Positions 36,641-48,145 of a stretch of 64,000 nucleotides of DNA are shown here, piece after piece (position 1 is the first letter of the stretch; each line of letters begins with the position of its first letter). The notes beneath the pieces are model-generated. The model had not been told where the DNA came from. It ran no database searches and worked only from the letters and a program-made list of their open reading frames with translations. The translations under genes were made by a program, and so were the position numbers. Origin of the DNA: Rhyacichthys aspro (taxonomy: Eukaryota > Chordata > Actinopteri > Gobiiformes > Rhyacichthyidae); contig CM072160.1 in assembly GCA_036850595.1 (NCBI GenBank), forward strand, positions 15,975,906 to 16,039,905. Reading direction: 5' to 3'.

Positions 36641-38641
36641 TAAAGTTTTGCAAAGACCTTAAAGTCACATTTTTTCCACACATTGTTTGTCTTACATTGT
36701 GCAAACCTGTAAAAGTTGTGTTAAAATGACTGATTATACACTAGCGTAGCAATCTATTAACAATTAAATGACTGCATTACAAATCTGCATTACATATGAA
36801 CCATATTTTGTAATGTGCATGTTGTATTCCATATCTTTATATGTGAATACAGACATGCATGATCTTTGAAGCTGTCAATGTTTGAGGAAAAATGGTCTTA
36901 TTCATTGTATTGTATATGAACCCCTTCTGACTGTCATACACTTCCTCTCAGAACTGGGAGTGCTCAGAGGTTGAGTTACTTTATCTGATGGACAGAATCT
37001 TTGTTTGGACAGATCCAAACCTGGGACATTTCACTTTAAAATATGTGCTTGTACCCTACCTTGTCAATGTGAAAGATCAGAAATCATTATTATTTTTTTA
37101 GAGGTATTGAGGTAGAAGCTTCACCAAAAAAAAAAAAAAAAAAAAACAGCTTAGGAAAAATGTCTTTATCAAAATAAGGACAAAATCTCTGTAAACAGGG
37201 TGAGTGATAGTGGTATTTATCTGCCAGGTTTGTTTGTGTTGACTGGAAGCGCTCCCACTGTTCGATAGCGAGAAATCGACTGAGTCAACAGACCTGGACC
37301 AACAAAGGATGATTTGCTTCCTGGCTTCAGTCTCTTGAGAAATATTGGGCGATAAATATCACAGCACTGTGATCTACAGGAGGGCATTTCCAGGAAATAA
37401 ACGTGTAAAAACAAGATAGCACATCGATGCACCTGTTAAGTGATTTCAATTACTGTCTTATCTGATTATTTTACTGCTCTCAAGTGCGGCTTCTGTGTTT
37501 TTTAAAGGCTGCTGTTGATTCTTTGTTTATCCATCCGTGCCTGACCTTGAAGTTAAAACCAAACCTAAAAACATTTGGCATCATTTGAAGGTCTTGTCCT
37601 TTTCTGTAGATCTCTGTGTCATGAACTAGTCCAGTTGGGACTCATCGTATGGCCCACTAATCTACTTAAGTCACTTAGTGTGTATCTGTGCATAATTAGA
37701 CGTGGCTCAACCTCAGACAGTGGCTACAGGAATTAACTGCATTGTTTACGTCTTGTCCTGTGTTGTCATTAGCATTTAGCAGCTGATAAAGACATGCTGG
37801 CGTCAGTAGACTTCCACTTGGCACCAAATGCAAATTGACCCTCATTACCATTAAGTTAGTCTCATTAGTGTGTATGACGTTCTGTTCAAAGTTCAACAAC
37901 TTAATAACAATAAAGATGCAGTTATAACTATAGGCAATACGCTTTTCCTATTTTGGGAGATTATGTCCAAGTGTGTGTGTGGGCTTTACATAAAAAAAAC
38001 ATCAAAAAAGACAAAAGGAACTAAACTATTCTAAAGATATGACAATTAACTTTTTTGAATGATGAATGTTAAAGGTGCCAATATGGGGCTTAAAATGAGG
38101 ACAAAATGGAACAAATTGAATTCACAAAAAAAAATCTTTATTAACGAACATTCAAAAACTGTAAAATGTAATCAAAGATACCCAAGTGTCACAATCCTCG
38201 GCCCCTGAAAATATTCTTATTTACTATTGCAGCCTCTCACTACTTAAAGTTTGACACCGTTGAGCTCAACAGTTCTTCAGTAAGATGTATAGATCCTTTT
38301 AGTGTTTGTAAAACTTAAACTTCATGTGCATTTTGGTGCCATAAATGCCGGTCGCAAGGCATTTTCAATAAACGAAGTAGCATTACCCACCAAAAAATCT
38401 CAAATTGAGCGTTAACAAGATGCTGTTGGCAAATGGCACCTAAACAAATACATGTCTTTAATGTTAGTGCCTGGCCAGAACATCACAATTAAGTCTACAT
38501 GCTAAACTGAAATAAAATGTAATACTTGATGAGCATAGGAGCACGGTGTTTGTCAAATGTTTTTTGTAGTGTTTATGCATCATAGATTGCAGATCTTACT
38601 TTAATAAGTTTGACTGATGGAACCTGAAAACCAGATCTGTG
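36641..38641. other. Intergenic sequence, nothing recognised apart from simple repeats
   Basis: Includes a 21-base A run (37126-37146). No exon or named repeat was seen; short open frames only. Confidence 0.5.
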
Positions 38642-38707
38642 TGCTGTTGTGCGTGGGGTAATTAATTGAGTGGGGCAATGCTGTTGTGTGTGGGGTAAAT
38701 TATGAAG
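38642..38707. repeat. Short direct repeat, two units with period 37
   Basis: TGCTGTTGTGCGTGGGGTAA at 38642 is repeated as TGCTGTTGTGTGTGGGGTAA at 38679, including part of the downstream AT-rich segment. Confidence 0.7.
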
Positions 38708-38837
38708 TAAACTTAAGTTATAGCTAATATACTAAATGCACATTTCTATGCCAATGTGTCTTTCTTTTGTACTGTTGATTTTTACACATTTCTCATCAGA
38801 CAAATACTGCTCCTTTATTAAAATGAATGGAAAAGGA

Positions 38838-38940
38838 GAACCTCAGTGGCTCACCTGGTAGAGTACACAGCACATACTCAAGTGATCTGGGTTCGATTTG
38901 CTCATTGTCATTCTCCTCTGTCTGACCGTATTTATTTTTG
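38838..38940 (+). repeat. tRNA-derived SINE head (family S2)
   Basis: The tRNA-like sequence CAGTGGCTCACCTGGTAGAG (A box) is followed 30 bases later by TCTGGGTTCGATTTGC (B box) and a TCATTCTCCTCTGTCTGACC body. The same family lies in the opposite orientation at 46610-46690 and 53685-53830. It is not a functional tRNA, because no cloverleaf closes. Confidence 0.7.
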
Positions 38941-40099
38941 TCATTATTGTGTAGGAACTGACATAAAAAAGTAATCTTTTAATACCCTTTTTCCCAACTA
39001 TCGCAACATATAATATCCAAGGTCAAACACAAACTAAACTGATATAAGCTCCTTTTATGCAAGTGATTTTTCTCCTTATTGTGCTTGTACATTTTAGTGG
39101 ATTTAGCGCGCTCGGTTGGTTTTGATAATGCCATTTATGACAAATCCAGAAAACACTGCACCTGTGTACAACAAATCCCGGTAACCTCTGTTTGCTTCCA
39201 AGTCTCCTTTGAGCCTCCGCTGCCTAGCACCCACTTTACTCAGCAGGGATTAGGCACACTAAGATGTACACACGCACCGACACACCACACAAATACACCT
39301 GAGCCTTAGTGACAGCAGCAGGAGAGCGCCGGCTGTTTGTAAAATAAATAAAGAAATAAAAGTAGTCGAGAGCGGAGCAACCTCTGCACAAAAGACGATG
39401 TGATCGACCCTCATGAGCGCGGTGAGTGCTTTTGGCCATCTTGTAATAAATCCTGTGGCTATTTCATGTGGAAGTGGAGATGGTGGGTGGGCATGTGCTT
39501 TTATATTCCAGCCTGTGAGTGTTTTATCAAAGGGCTTTGTCAACAACGCTGCAATTGCTTTGTTTTGTTTTGTGCACCAGCGGCTCCTTGTGCCTCAGTG
39601 GCTCACTTAAAATGTGTGTTTTCAAATATCCGCACATCAACAGAGTGTTGACGAGCTGGTGGTCTGGGATGGATGCTTGGTTTACATGAATTGCTCAGTC
39701 TGTTGTGGGTCTCAGCGTGAGTGGTAGCGCTGCACAGGTAGGGTTCACTCATAGTTGGGATTCTGACAGAAAGTCTGCTGAAAGTGTGACGTGGAGAGCT
39801 CCCGTTAGTTTGCTGACTCCCACGGTACTCTTGATCCAACCTTTTCTATGTCTCTACAGCTGGAGCAGATCGGTAAAAGTGACTTATTTATCATGTTAAA
39901 GCTTTGTTTAGACCCAGCTCTACAGTGTTTAAACCTAATGGCCCGACAATGGCAATACTTAACCGCAAAAATCGACGCCTGTCACAACATTTTCAAATTA
40001 CAACTGGATTTCAGCAGGGGATTGTATTAGTGGAATAGCAGCAACAGTTATATTTTTGTCATTTTTGGGGGGCTCCTGATGGTGAAATCACTGAAACCC
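38941..40099. other. Intergenic sequence with a GC-enriched part at 39170-39850
   Basis: The 39170-39850 stretch has more CpG than its surroundings and many overlapping short open frames on both strands (up to 95 codons), none recognisable. A weak first-exon-like arrangement, ATGAGCGCG|GTGAGTGC at 39413-39421, is seen but lacks promoter support. It may contain a regulatory element. Confidence 0.3.
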
Positions 40100-40275
40100 T
40101 TCCTCCTGCGCCCACGGTAGCCCTGCAGGGACACGCTGTTGTCTATGAACAAACAAAGTGGGAATGGGATCAGCTGACTTGATAAATTAAGAAACAAATG
40201 ATGTTTGTCATAAATGTTTCCTCCATCAGTGCTCAGTTTGTCCACTTTGAGCAGCTGTAGAAACATAAACAGGAA
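40100..40275. repeat. Unnamed dispersed repeat (family R5), copy 1
   Basis: Shares two ordered blocks with 61925-62145: CCTGCAGGGACACGCTGTTG followed by TCTATGA, and CAGTGCTCAGTTTGTCCACT. A partial third copy is at 63236-63290. Orientation is the same. The element class is unknown. Confidence 0.6.
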
Positions 40276-40379
40276 GTGATTACATTTTAACTGGGCTTGA
40301 TAGAGCTTTAGGGGTCTATTTTATTATGGTGTTATGTTGAGGTGATTGTACACGACTGAAAACATTGCTTTAACTGACT

Positions 40380-40600
40380 TGTTCCACTTTTTTCATCTGT
40401 ATAGCACAATCTTTTTAATACACTGCACCTTTAAATTATTGCATTGGTGTGGACTGGCTTACAGACATTTTTTATTCCCTGCTATATACAAAGTGTATTA
40501 CTGTATTGTTGCATTATTGTATTTAATTGTTTTGAACGGTGCTGCGTTTGCTCCTGTGACAGATCAGTTTCCCTCGTGGGTCAATGATCCGACTATATTT
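40380..40600 (+). mobile_element. LINE 3' end fragment (Rex1/Babar-like)
   Basis: The sequence has the layout of the 3' UTR of a common fish LINE: repeated TGCA/TTATTGTA-type AT-rich words followed by CAGATCAGTTTCCCTCGTGG and GTCAATGATC near 40560-40590. The TTTCCCTCGTGGG word close to the end is diagnostic in my memory of that group. No coding part is present. Confidence 0.55.
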
Positions 40601-41500
40601 GTGCACCAAGCTTTAATTAAAAATGTGTGAGTGGCTTATCACACACATAACAAATTGTGAACCGTGACACACTCACACACTGCAATAACAATAAATAAAA
40701 CTGCAAGGACATGTATTCAATAGACAAAACGTAAACGCAAACTATTTTACATTACACCAGATGACAGCAGTAAAAGAGATAATTGTATCTTGGCTTAACC
40801 CTGCTTTAGTTCATAAGATGTATTGATTCCTTACAGCGTACCCATGACATCATTTTACTGTATGTAAACAGGGAGTGTTTGAAGGTCCTGTCCGGTCCAG
40901 AGCTGGACTGAGAGTGGACAGCTCATGATTGTTTAGCACAAAGAGGCATTAGTGGGGAAACTAATTGGATTAGTGTAAAGAGGTTTACAGGCAGCTAGGG
41001 CTTCCTTTACAGCTGCAGCACACAAGGAAACGCTGCTGCCGCTTCACTGTCAACCATCACTTTTAATATTTGTACGCTTTTTCATTACAGTAGTTTATAT
41101 AATGTTGAAGTTGAGGCAAAATGTGCGTTGAGACAGTTTTAATTCCGAGTAGTAGTAGTAGAGAGAGATCTGTTTGCCTTCTGCGACACAGGAAAATAAA
41201 GTGGTGAAGGAGCCGCTTTAATTGAAACTTCAAAGGGCAAAGGTTCACTGTGTTCACTTTAGATTGCCAATGTTGTTCCTGTGATCTTTATCCAAGCTGG
41301 GATTTCTTAATTTGTTGGCTCAGTGCTGCTAGAGCCACACTACGACTACTCCATCAGCTGTGAGGGAATATCCATCAATATAAGTCAGTAGGGACTGTTG
41401 CAGGTATTGGGCTTTTTGTATTAAGCAAACACCAATATGGAACTAAATTGTTTCTATGGACCATTCTCACAGATTCTCACTATGTGATTGCTAGTGGTTG
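40601..41500. other. Intergenic sequence, nothing recognised
   Basis: AT-rich with only short open frames. A TAG trinucleotide run lies near 41150. Confidence 0.5.
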
Positions 41501-41502
41501 TT

Positions 41503-41868
41503 GGGAACTCGGAGTATCTGAGTTAGGAAGCCCTTCTTCCGACTTCAGTCTGTTCACGTGATTTCAGCTCGGAAAGAGGGAGCATTCTTAACCATCACAA
41601 CAAGGAAGATGGACGTCAAGTCAATAATGTGCTAATGTTATTTTTAAATGAGTTAATACAGTCAAAGTAGCAATTATTAGTCTATTAGCAGCGATTTAAG
41701 AAAAGGAAGCCTATCCAAAACATCAGTTAACATAACGTATGTTGAAACCTCTAATTTCCGGATGAAAATAAATAACTTTGTATAGTCTAAATAAGCCTAT
41801 ATGGACAAAAAAGAGCTGTTGTTCCGACTTGAGTGGGCATTCACATGCATTTTTCCACTCGAGTTCCT
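41503..41868. mobile_element. Possible MITE with inverted ends
   Basis: The left end GGGAACTCGGAG (41503-41514) is an imperfect inverted match to the right end (ACTCGAGTTCCT, 41857-41868). Inner words TTCCGACTT occur on both sides (about 41539 and 41822). This resembles a widespread fish non-autonomous element built of TCCGACTT/GGAACTCGG words. No target-site duplication was identified. Confidence 0.45.
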
Positions 41869-43431
41869 GAGGACCACATGAATGCACCATATGCTCAATT
41901 ATTTTTTCTAGCATTTGCAGAAGACTGTTTTATTGTAAAATAGTTTATTGTATCTGCATTCGAATCAAGGGACGCTCATTGGTCTGCTTGGGTTGTAGAC
42001 ACTGAATTAATAAAAAAATCCTGCTGAAAAAGTGTCAGCACAGGAAGACACCAGGAGAAAAAATGAAAACATGAATAGAGAAAAAGGAAGCACGTTGGTC
42101 TAATAAAAACTGGCTTTAGGTGTTAGAAATAGCATCCACATTTGGTGAGTCGCAATTTTCAAAACAACAACTACACCCAGAAGAAAGTTTGGGCAGCTCT
42201 TAAATAAATAAGTGGCCAATGCTTATTACAAACAATGCCTTCTAATGGTCAAAGCATCATTTACATTCAGTGTGATTTTCTGTTATGCTCAATTGTGATT
42301 ACAGTGCATTGGCCGGAGCTTGAATAGAACATTGATGGCAAACAGCCCAGTGCAGTAAAGCAGGGCATGGCTGGATTCATTTTGTGCATAAAACATTGAA
42401 AGGGCTTAGGGTTCACATCTTTCCAATGACTTTTGGATGATCAGTGTTGAGTTTTGGCCTTTAATAAGTTATCAGTGTTAATACGCGATGCCGGCTTTGA
42501 CAAACAGCAGTATTTTCGAAGCCTGTGGAGGAGAACAGGTCAACTCTTTGGCTGTCTGTCTCCACACGCTGCCATTTCATCAGCCTCTTCTTCTTTTTGT
42601 TGGCGCAGTGTCTGCCAGAGAGGTGTTTTACCACAGGGCTGAGTAAGTTAATGTGTCTGTCAAAGCGCCACACCGTCACTCTGTGTCTAATCTACGGCTG
42701 TCAAAAGGAGCTGAGGGAAGAAATATGACTACCCACTCGTACAGAAATAAAACGTCTTCACCACGGAACTGCACAAAGGTTGGAAGGAGTATGTTTGAAC
42801 CGTGAAATGGGAGAAGGTACTGAGGAGATATTTACAGGAAGTGGCTTAATTGTGCAAAATTACAGAGCATGGAAATGACTGGGTAGGCCAGTAACACATT
42901 ATTGTACAGGGTAATCCCATGTGGATCTTACAAACAATGAGTTAATAATAGTATAAAGGGACAATGGCATTGACAAAGGCAGCAGTCCACGCTCTCTGGA
43001 CTGTTCCTACTCCATTATTGTTCTGGAAAAACGACTACAAAGGACTTTCATCTTGTTTTTGTTCGAGTCACTATCACTTGCTGGTTTTCTCTCTCGCACA
43101 TGAGCCCGGACAAGTGGGGAAATGCGGACTGTTAAATAATTCACACTCCCGGCAAAACGTGTCACCATCAATGAGCACAAAACTCTATTCGGAAGTGTTT
43201 ATTTATAGATTGTGTGTAAGGACAAAGCTACTGCCTGGATCATTTCCTGTTTAGAATGGAAATAAGATGATCTGATTGGGCCTAGGAGCTCTGTCGGCGT
43301 AGTGTTATCAGTGTCTCGGAGTGTGGATGTACGTTGTTAGGCTAAAGGACACAAACGGGAGAGTTTCTGCTGGTAAACAATATAAATATTTATCTCCTCG
43401 GCATATGTAGTTGAAGAATAACTTGACCTTT
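41869..43431. other. Intergenic sequence, nothing recognised
   Basis: No gene or named repeat. A somewhat CpG-enriched portion lies at about 42480-42700. Confidence 0.45.
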
Positions 43432-43750
43432 ACAAAACAAAGCACACACAAAGCAACAAAGAGCAAGACAACACAACCAAACAAAACAACATCAGCACAA
43501 AACAAAACTGAAAACAACACAGAACAAGACAAAACAACAAAAACTAAATATGAACACAATGCAAAGAAAAGAAAGGAAAATGCAAAGCACAACACACAAC
43601 TCAAAACAGCACAAAACAAAACATAAAAACACAAACCAACAAAGAACAAGATAAAACATAAACACAAAACAACATAAACAAAGAAAAGAAAATCGCAACA
43701 CAAAGCACAACACACAAATCAACACAGAACCAAACATCACACAACAAAAG
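43432..43750. repeat. A/C-rich strand-asymmetric low-complexity tract
   Basis: About 320 bases on the + strand consist almost entirely of A and C with few G and very few T. They are built from degenerate words such as AACAAA, CACAAA, GCACAAC and AAGAAAAG. The CAAAGCACAACACACAA-like unit appears twice (about 43582 and 43701), suggesting an old degenerate tandem array. Open frames of 71 codons (+) and 90-135 codons (-, Phe/Cys/Leu-rich) are composition artefacts. Confidence 0.8.
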
Positions 43751-45279
43751 CCTATATGTAACAAAATCTTATGGGCTAATGCAGTTGTAGTGTCTGTGAA
43801 CAGCCATATTTGATTACATTTAGCTGCACTATACTACCATTAGCATAGTTAGCCAACATGCTTTGTATCTCTGATTATTATTATAAAAACTGGTAATCAT
43901 AGCTCCATAAACTCATCTGACTTTTGTGGCCTTGTGTTCCCAGTGTGAATTTATCCTAGTGATGCTAAACTTTTCAGACTTTTTATTCTTCTATGATGTC
44001 TGTATTATGTGTACTAAACTCAACATGTTGTTGTTGTTGTTGTTGATGTATTTGCCAATCCAGCTACGCTTCATAGAATAAGTAATGGGGAAAAAGCATT
44101 TCCCAGGCTCCTTTTCCACCAGCATAAATCTCACACAGTAATTAATCAGTCATTTAAATTCATTTAAAAGGCAGCAGGCTGTTCAGGAGATAGAGGGGTC
44201 ATCCAGGGGGAGTTATCTGCATCCTCATGTTCATCAGCCTAATGACAATATTAAATGGACTCATGCTCATATCATTTATTTTTACATCAGATGGACTGTC
44301 AGTGGAATGTACTGTTACTTTATGTAACTCTCCTGGCAACATGGCACATAATAGTTTGTCCATCTCTGTTCTTCTCTTTTTTGGCTTTGTTTTTAGTTTT
44401 TCATTGGCTTGAGTGAGATCTAAGAACAGAGGGTATCATTTTCTACAGTTTGTAAATAATGTAGAACGGAAAATACAGCACTGTTGGACTGCTTTGGCTC
44501 TCCAGGCCATCTCTGGACGTATTGTAGAGTTGACACTTGGATCTTGCTGTTGCTGTAATATAAATGTTTTATCATAGAGAAAAATCCTGAGTTATGTTTT
44601 TCCTTAAGTGAATGACTTAACTCAGCTTTGGCAGTAGATAAGTCAAAGATGTGTAAAGTTTGCTCTGTAAAATGATTTCACAGTGCTTGTCTGAAAGAGC
44701 AGGATGACTGTGTTGATCAAGTTTACACAACTCTGTTACAGTGTTACATGTCCATATTGATAAATTACTATTCACATATTGACTTCTTTAAAAAATGTAT
44801 TATTTATTTTATGCTCAAACCAAATGCTTTCTTAGACCACATTACTGACTGACCTTCAGAACTTCAGAAAGGCCTCTGTGTGGGTTCCCTTCTTTTGTTC
44901 CTCACCTCTGGTGCTTCTATGTTTTGGCGTAAGAATACTGGCACAAAATAGTTCTCCAGGGATATTTGCCTTTAGATAATATTTTGTAATATGCTGTTGT
45001 CTGTTTGGCATTTGCGTATGACCCCACATTTTTCTTTTTTAGAGAAAACGTCAAATGTATATTTTGTTGAAGTATCCTGATCTTTCTCATACACATACAG
45101 TCCTACACACAAGAAAAAACTCCACCTTATCACATCTGTATTGATTTTCTTCTCTTTTTTGATAAATTTCTCTCTGAATTTCATTATGGCCTGCAGTTTG
45201 CTCTCCATCGATTTCCCAATTATGTAACTGTAAATCCATATGTCTCCTTTGGCCGAGCAAACAAATAACATTAATGTTA
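43751..45279. other. Intergenic sequence, nothing recognised
   Basis: AT-rich. A GTT trinucleotide run of about six units lies at 44027-44044. No exon or named repeat was seen. Confidence 0.5.
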
Positions 45280-45720
45280 CTCCGACTCATCGGGTTTGAC
45301 CAAAACGTCCGCAACGGAACAGAAATTTTTATTAATATCATCTGTCACTCGTAAGCTGAAGGCAAGCGTCGTATCCTGGCAACGGGGCCGAAGAAAGTAA
45401 GGGTTCAAGAGGTGAAGCCAGCCACTCGCAGGACCATCCATCACTCGCTCAACGGCGGAAGGAGGGCTCGCATGTGTTTGACTTTTCACATGTGTGTCGC
45501 TGTGTAAATACGAGGCAGTACAGCAGAGTGCACTTGAGTGGACAGAAAGGAAGAAACAGAAAGGTAGCGGCCCGGGCATGCTAATGAGACACCGGCTTTA
45601 ATTGTGTTGAAGTCCACATTGTGCCGAATTAATACCCAGCTGACTCCGATGTTATATTAGGTAATGATGAGAACTTAATGTGCATCTCTGATAAAGAATG
45701 TTCCAGCAGCGGAAGAATAA
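45280..45720. promoter_or_regulatory. Candidate regulatory element
   Basis: A repeat-free, CpG-enriched block in the desert. It includes an octamer-like ATGCTAAT at 45578-45585 next to a GC-rich CGGCCCGGGC. A 100-codon frame on the - strand has no recognisable similarity. The regulatory role is inferred from composition and motifs. Confidence 0.3.
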
Positions 45721-46145
45721 TTGGAGAGATTCATTAAGACGTGGCAACAAATAAAAATGATTCACTTGTTAAAGGTCATTTAGCTATGAGGGGTGGAAAT
45801 AGCTAGAATTATATGATGAAACGGGATGTGGCAAAAGTGCATGCGAATTAAAACACACCTTATAAGCGGACAAGTGAAAGATTATGTAAATTGAGAAAAT
45901 GTGATGGTAATTATTGTGTTGTCTAACTAAAAACGTCAGTTCACACAAATGTTTATTGTTTGTTTATCAAACCACATGCAATTCCATCACATCGAGTTTT
46001 ATCCAATCACACATTCTTCGATCACATTGGTTTTTGAATCAGGTATGGTTTTAATTTACAAAGACTGGGACCACATCCAGTTTTATCAAATAATGTGTTA
46101 CTTTCCCTCCTCAAACATATTGAAAAACAAGAAGGCCAAAATGAA
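45721..46145. other. Intergenic sequence, nothing recognised
   Basis: AT-rich spacer before a SINE insertion. No coding or repeat signature. Confidence 0.5.
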
Positions 46146-46424
46146 GGGCAAGATGCAGTTGAGTTGTAGCTAATCCGTCTAGCCTCAATTCACAATAAGA
46201 AGGTCGTGAGTTCGATTCCCGGGCCGACCAACTCAGGCCTTTCTTTTAGGAGTCTGCATGTCCTCTCTCCTCTCTTCTCTCCAGGTATTTCAGGTTCTCC
46301 CCAATGCCCGAACACATGCATATATAGGTCAATTGGATATACCTTGCCTAAGGCCCAAAATTGCTGGGATAGGCTCCAGTCACCTGCGATTTATAGGAAT
46401 ACGTGCAAGAAAATGAATGAATGA
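46146..46424 (+). repeat. Full-length tRNA-derived SINE (family S1)
   Basis: The most complete copy in the window. The head reads GTTGAGTTGTAGCTAATCCG, then CACAATAAGAAGGTCGTGAG and the consensus-like B box AGTTCGATTCCCGGG. The body includes GTCTGCATGTCCTCTC and TAGGTCAATTGGATAT. The tail is GCTGGGATAGGCTCCAGTCA followed by AAAATGAATGAATGA. The short GAAT tail and intact promoter boxes suggest it is younger than the other copies. Confidence 0.88.
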
Positions 46425-47993
46425 ACTCTAGCATAAGGGTAAGGGCATGAAAATGTTTAAACACACTTTATTCACAGGTTCATATATGTGGAAATAGTTC
46501 ATAGAAGCCCTTTTGCAGATTTTCTTTTCTCCAAGAAATAAGAAGCCACATTGTGATTAAATAAGATATGCTTTTTTTTCCTTTCTTTTTTACTATTGGG
46601 GGACTGACATGGTGCAAGTTAACCTGGGTCACTGTGCCTTGTAGAATGTAGAATGCGCTCTATCAGGTGAGCCATTAAGCCATCAAATGAATGTTGATGC
46701 ATTGCATAAAGTTACTCACTATATCTGGATTGTGGCTGTACTTTTTTCTGTCATAGCCAAAAATCAACAAATCTTTAAAAATGTTTTCAGTAAGGGTCTC
46801 TAAATTTTTCCTAATGCTCATCATAATGTCAGACAAATGGAGCTATTCAACTTCAATTACCCTCTTGGCATGAAGTAATAAAGGGTATATGGACATAATA
46901 ATATGGAATATACAATGATTATAATGGAGAACAATGACATTCAGTTTTAATGAACAGTGAGTTATTTAAATGTTTTATTGCAATTAATGCTTGCAAAAAT
47001 GATGAGCATTTAATGGAGTTCACATTATGACAATTTTAAAAAATGTCTGACATAATTGACATGAAGACATGAAGCAATCAGTTGATTTCAGAAAACAACA
47101 TGAAACAATATCTCACGTTCACGGCTCTTTACCATTTTAGATTTATTTTGGAATTTGAAGGCCACTGTTTTCAACACTGTCAACCAATAAACCCTGACTT
47201 CCACATCCCATAATGCCACATGCCTGTCTTCTATTAAATACCCAATAGCACCAAGTATACCTTCAGTTGAACACAGATAAAACTGAAATAGTGGACTCAA
47301 GTTGCTCTGAGTTTAAAACTGAGCACCATCACAAGGTTCTGTTGATTACTTGTCCAAACTGTTGTGTTCACTGGTGCAGTTAGTTGCATAAACAGGGGTG
47401 AATTTTTCCGGTCACTGCCTCTTCTTTTTGTCTGCCCTTGCTGCATACAATCTGAGGAGGTGACAGCCAAACATGTTGACAAGAGTGAATTTGTGTCAGA
47501 GGGAGAAAGAGAGGTGAGGAAACGTGTGCAAATGGATGGACGAGGGAAGGGGGAAGGCGATAGAGACGATGTGTGGGGAGAGGGTGATAAGTAAGGATCT
47601 GGTAGAAAGGAGAAACATCTCTGTAGTAATCCTGTTAAAAGGGGAGTTGGTTTGTTGGGCCTGTCACTCGCAGGAGATTTTCTTCTCAGCTACATCGTGC
47701 CATAGATTTCCTTTAATTGAATCCTTCTGCTGCGTCCCAACCGCTGTCGGTCTTTTCACTGTAAGCCTGTTGAATTCTGTGGAAAGTTAGATATGAGGCA
47801 GAAAGAAGATGTGTATCAGACACTGTCAAAAAGTGTATTAGTGTGTGAGTAATTTAGCAAAAGTACTGCAAAATATTGTGCACAACAATAGCTGCTGTAA
47901 TCATCTGAATGTGAGTGGACCTGGAATATCTTGAGAGATCACGAGCACCGACCTCTGAGGCTGAATATTCCAAATTCAGTTTTGACTTTTCTT
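46425..47993. other. Intergenic sequence with one SINE fragment
   Basis: Apart from the SINE head at 46610-46690, nothing is recognised. Short open frames only. Confidence 0.5.
46610..46690 (-). repeat. tRNA-derived SINE head (family S2)
   Basis: In reverse complement it reads AATGGCTCACCTGATAGAGC (A box) and GTGACCCAGGTTAAC (decayed B box), matching the S2 copy at 38838-38940. Confidence 0.65.
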
Positions 47994-48145
47994 CTGTGGT
48001 AAAGTGGTTAGCACCGTCACAGCAAGAAAGTCCTGAGTTTGAATCCTGGGCAGGGCGGGGTCTTTCTGTGTGTAGTTTGAATGTTCTGTTAGGTGGGTTT
48101 TCTCCGGGTACTCCAGTTTCCCCCACCAACACCAAAATCATGCTG
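47994..48145 (+). repeat. tRNA-derived SINE, 5' truncated body (family S1)
   Basis: The head reads GTAAAGTGGTTAGCACCGTC, then CACAGCAAGAAAGTCCTGAG and TTTGAATCCTGGGCAG (B box). The body TTTCTGTGTGTAGTTTGAAT and TTTTCTCCGGGTACTCCAGT is typical of this SINE. The 3' part is missing. Confidence 0.85.

Noticed and set aside
38845..38900. tRNA-like sequence with A and B boxes
   Set aside because: No cloverleaf can be closed, and the following body matches a SINE family found in two other places. It is a SINE head, not a tRNA gene.
39413..39421. ATGAGCGCG|GTGAGT as a possible first exon
   Set aside because: No core-promoter motifs lie upstream and no recognisable protein follows. Kept only as a remark in the regional entry.
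43308..43764. Hydrophobic Cys/Phe/Leu-rich - strand frames that mimic a membrane protein
   Set aside because: They are a direct consequence of the A/C-only tract on the opposite strand, and have no start context, splice sites or family similarity.
46155..46235. tRNA-like sequence with a good B box
   Set aside because: It is the head of the full-length S1 SINE, followed by the SINE body and tail.
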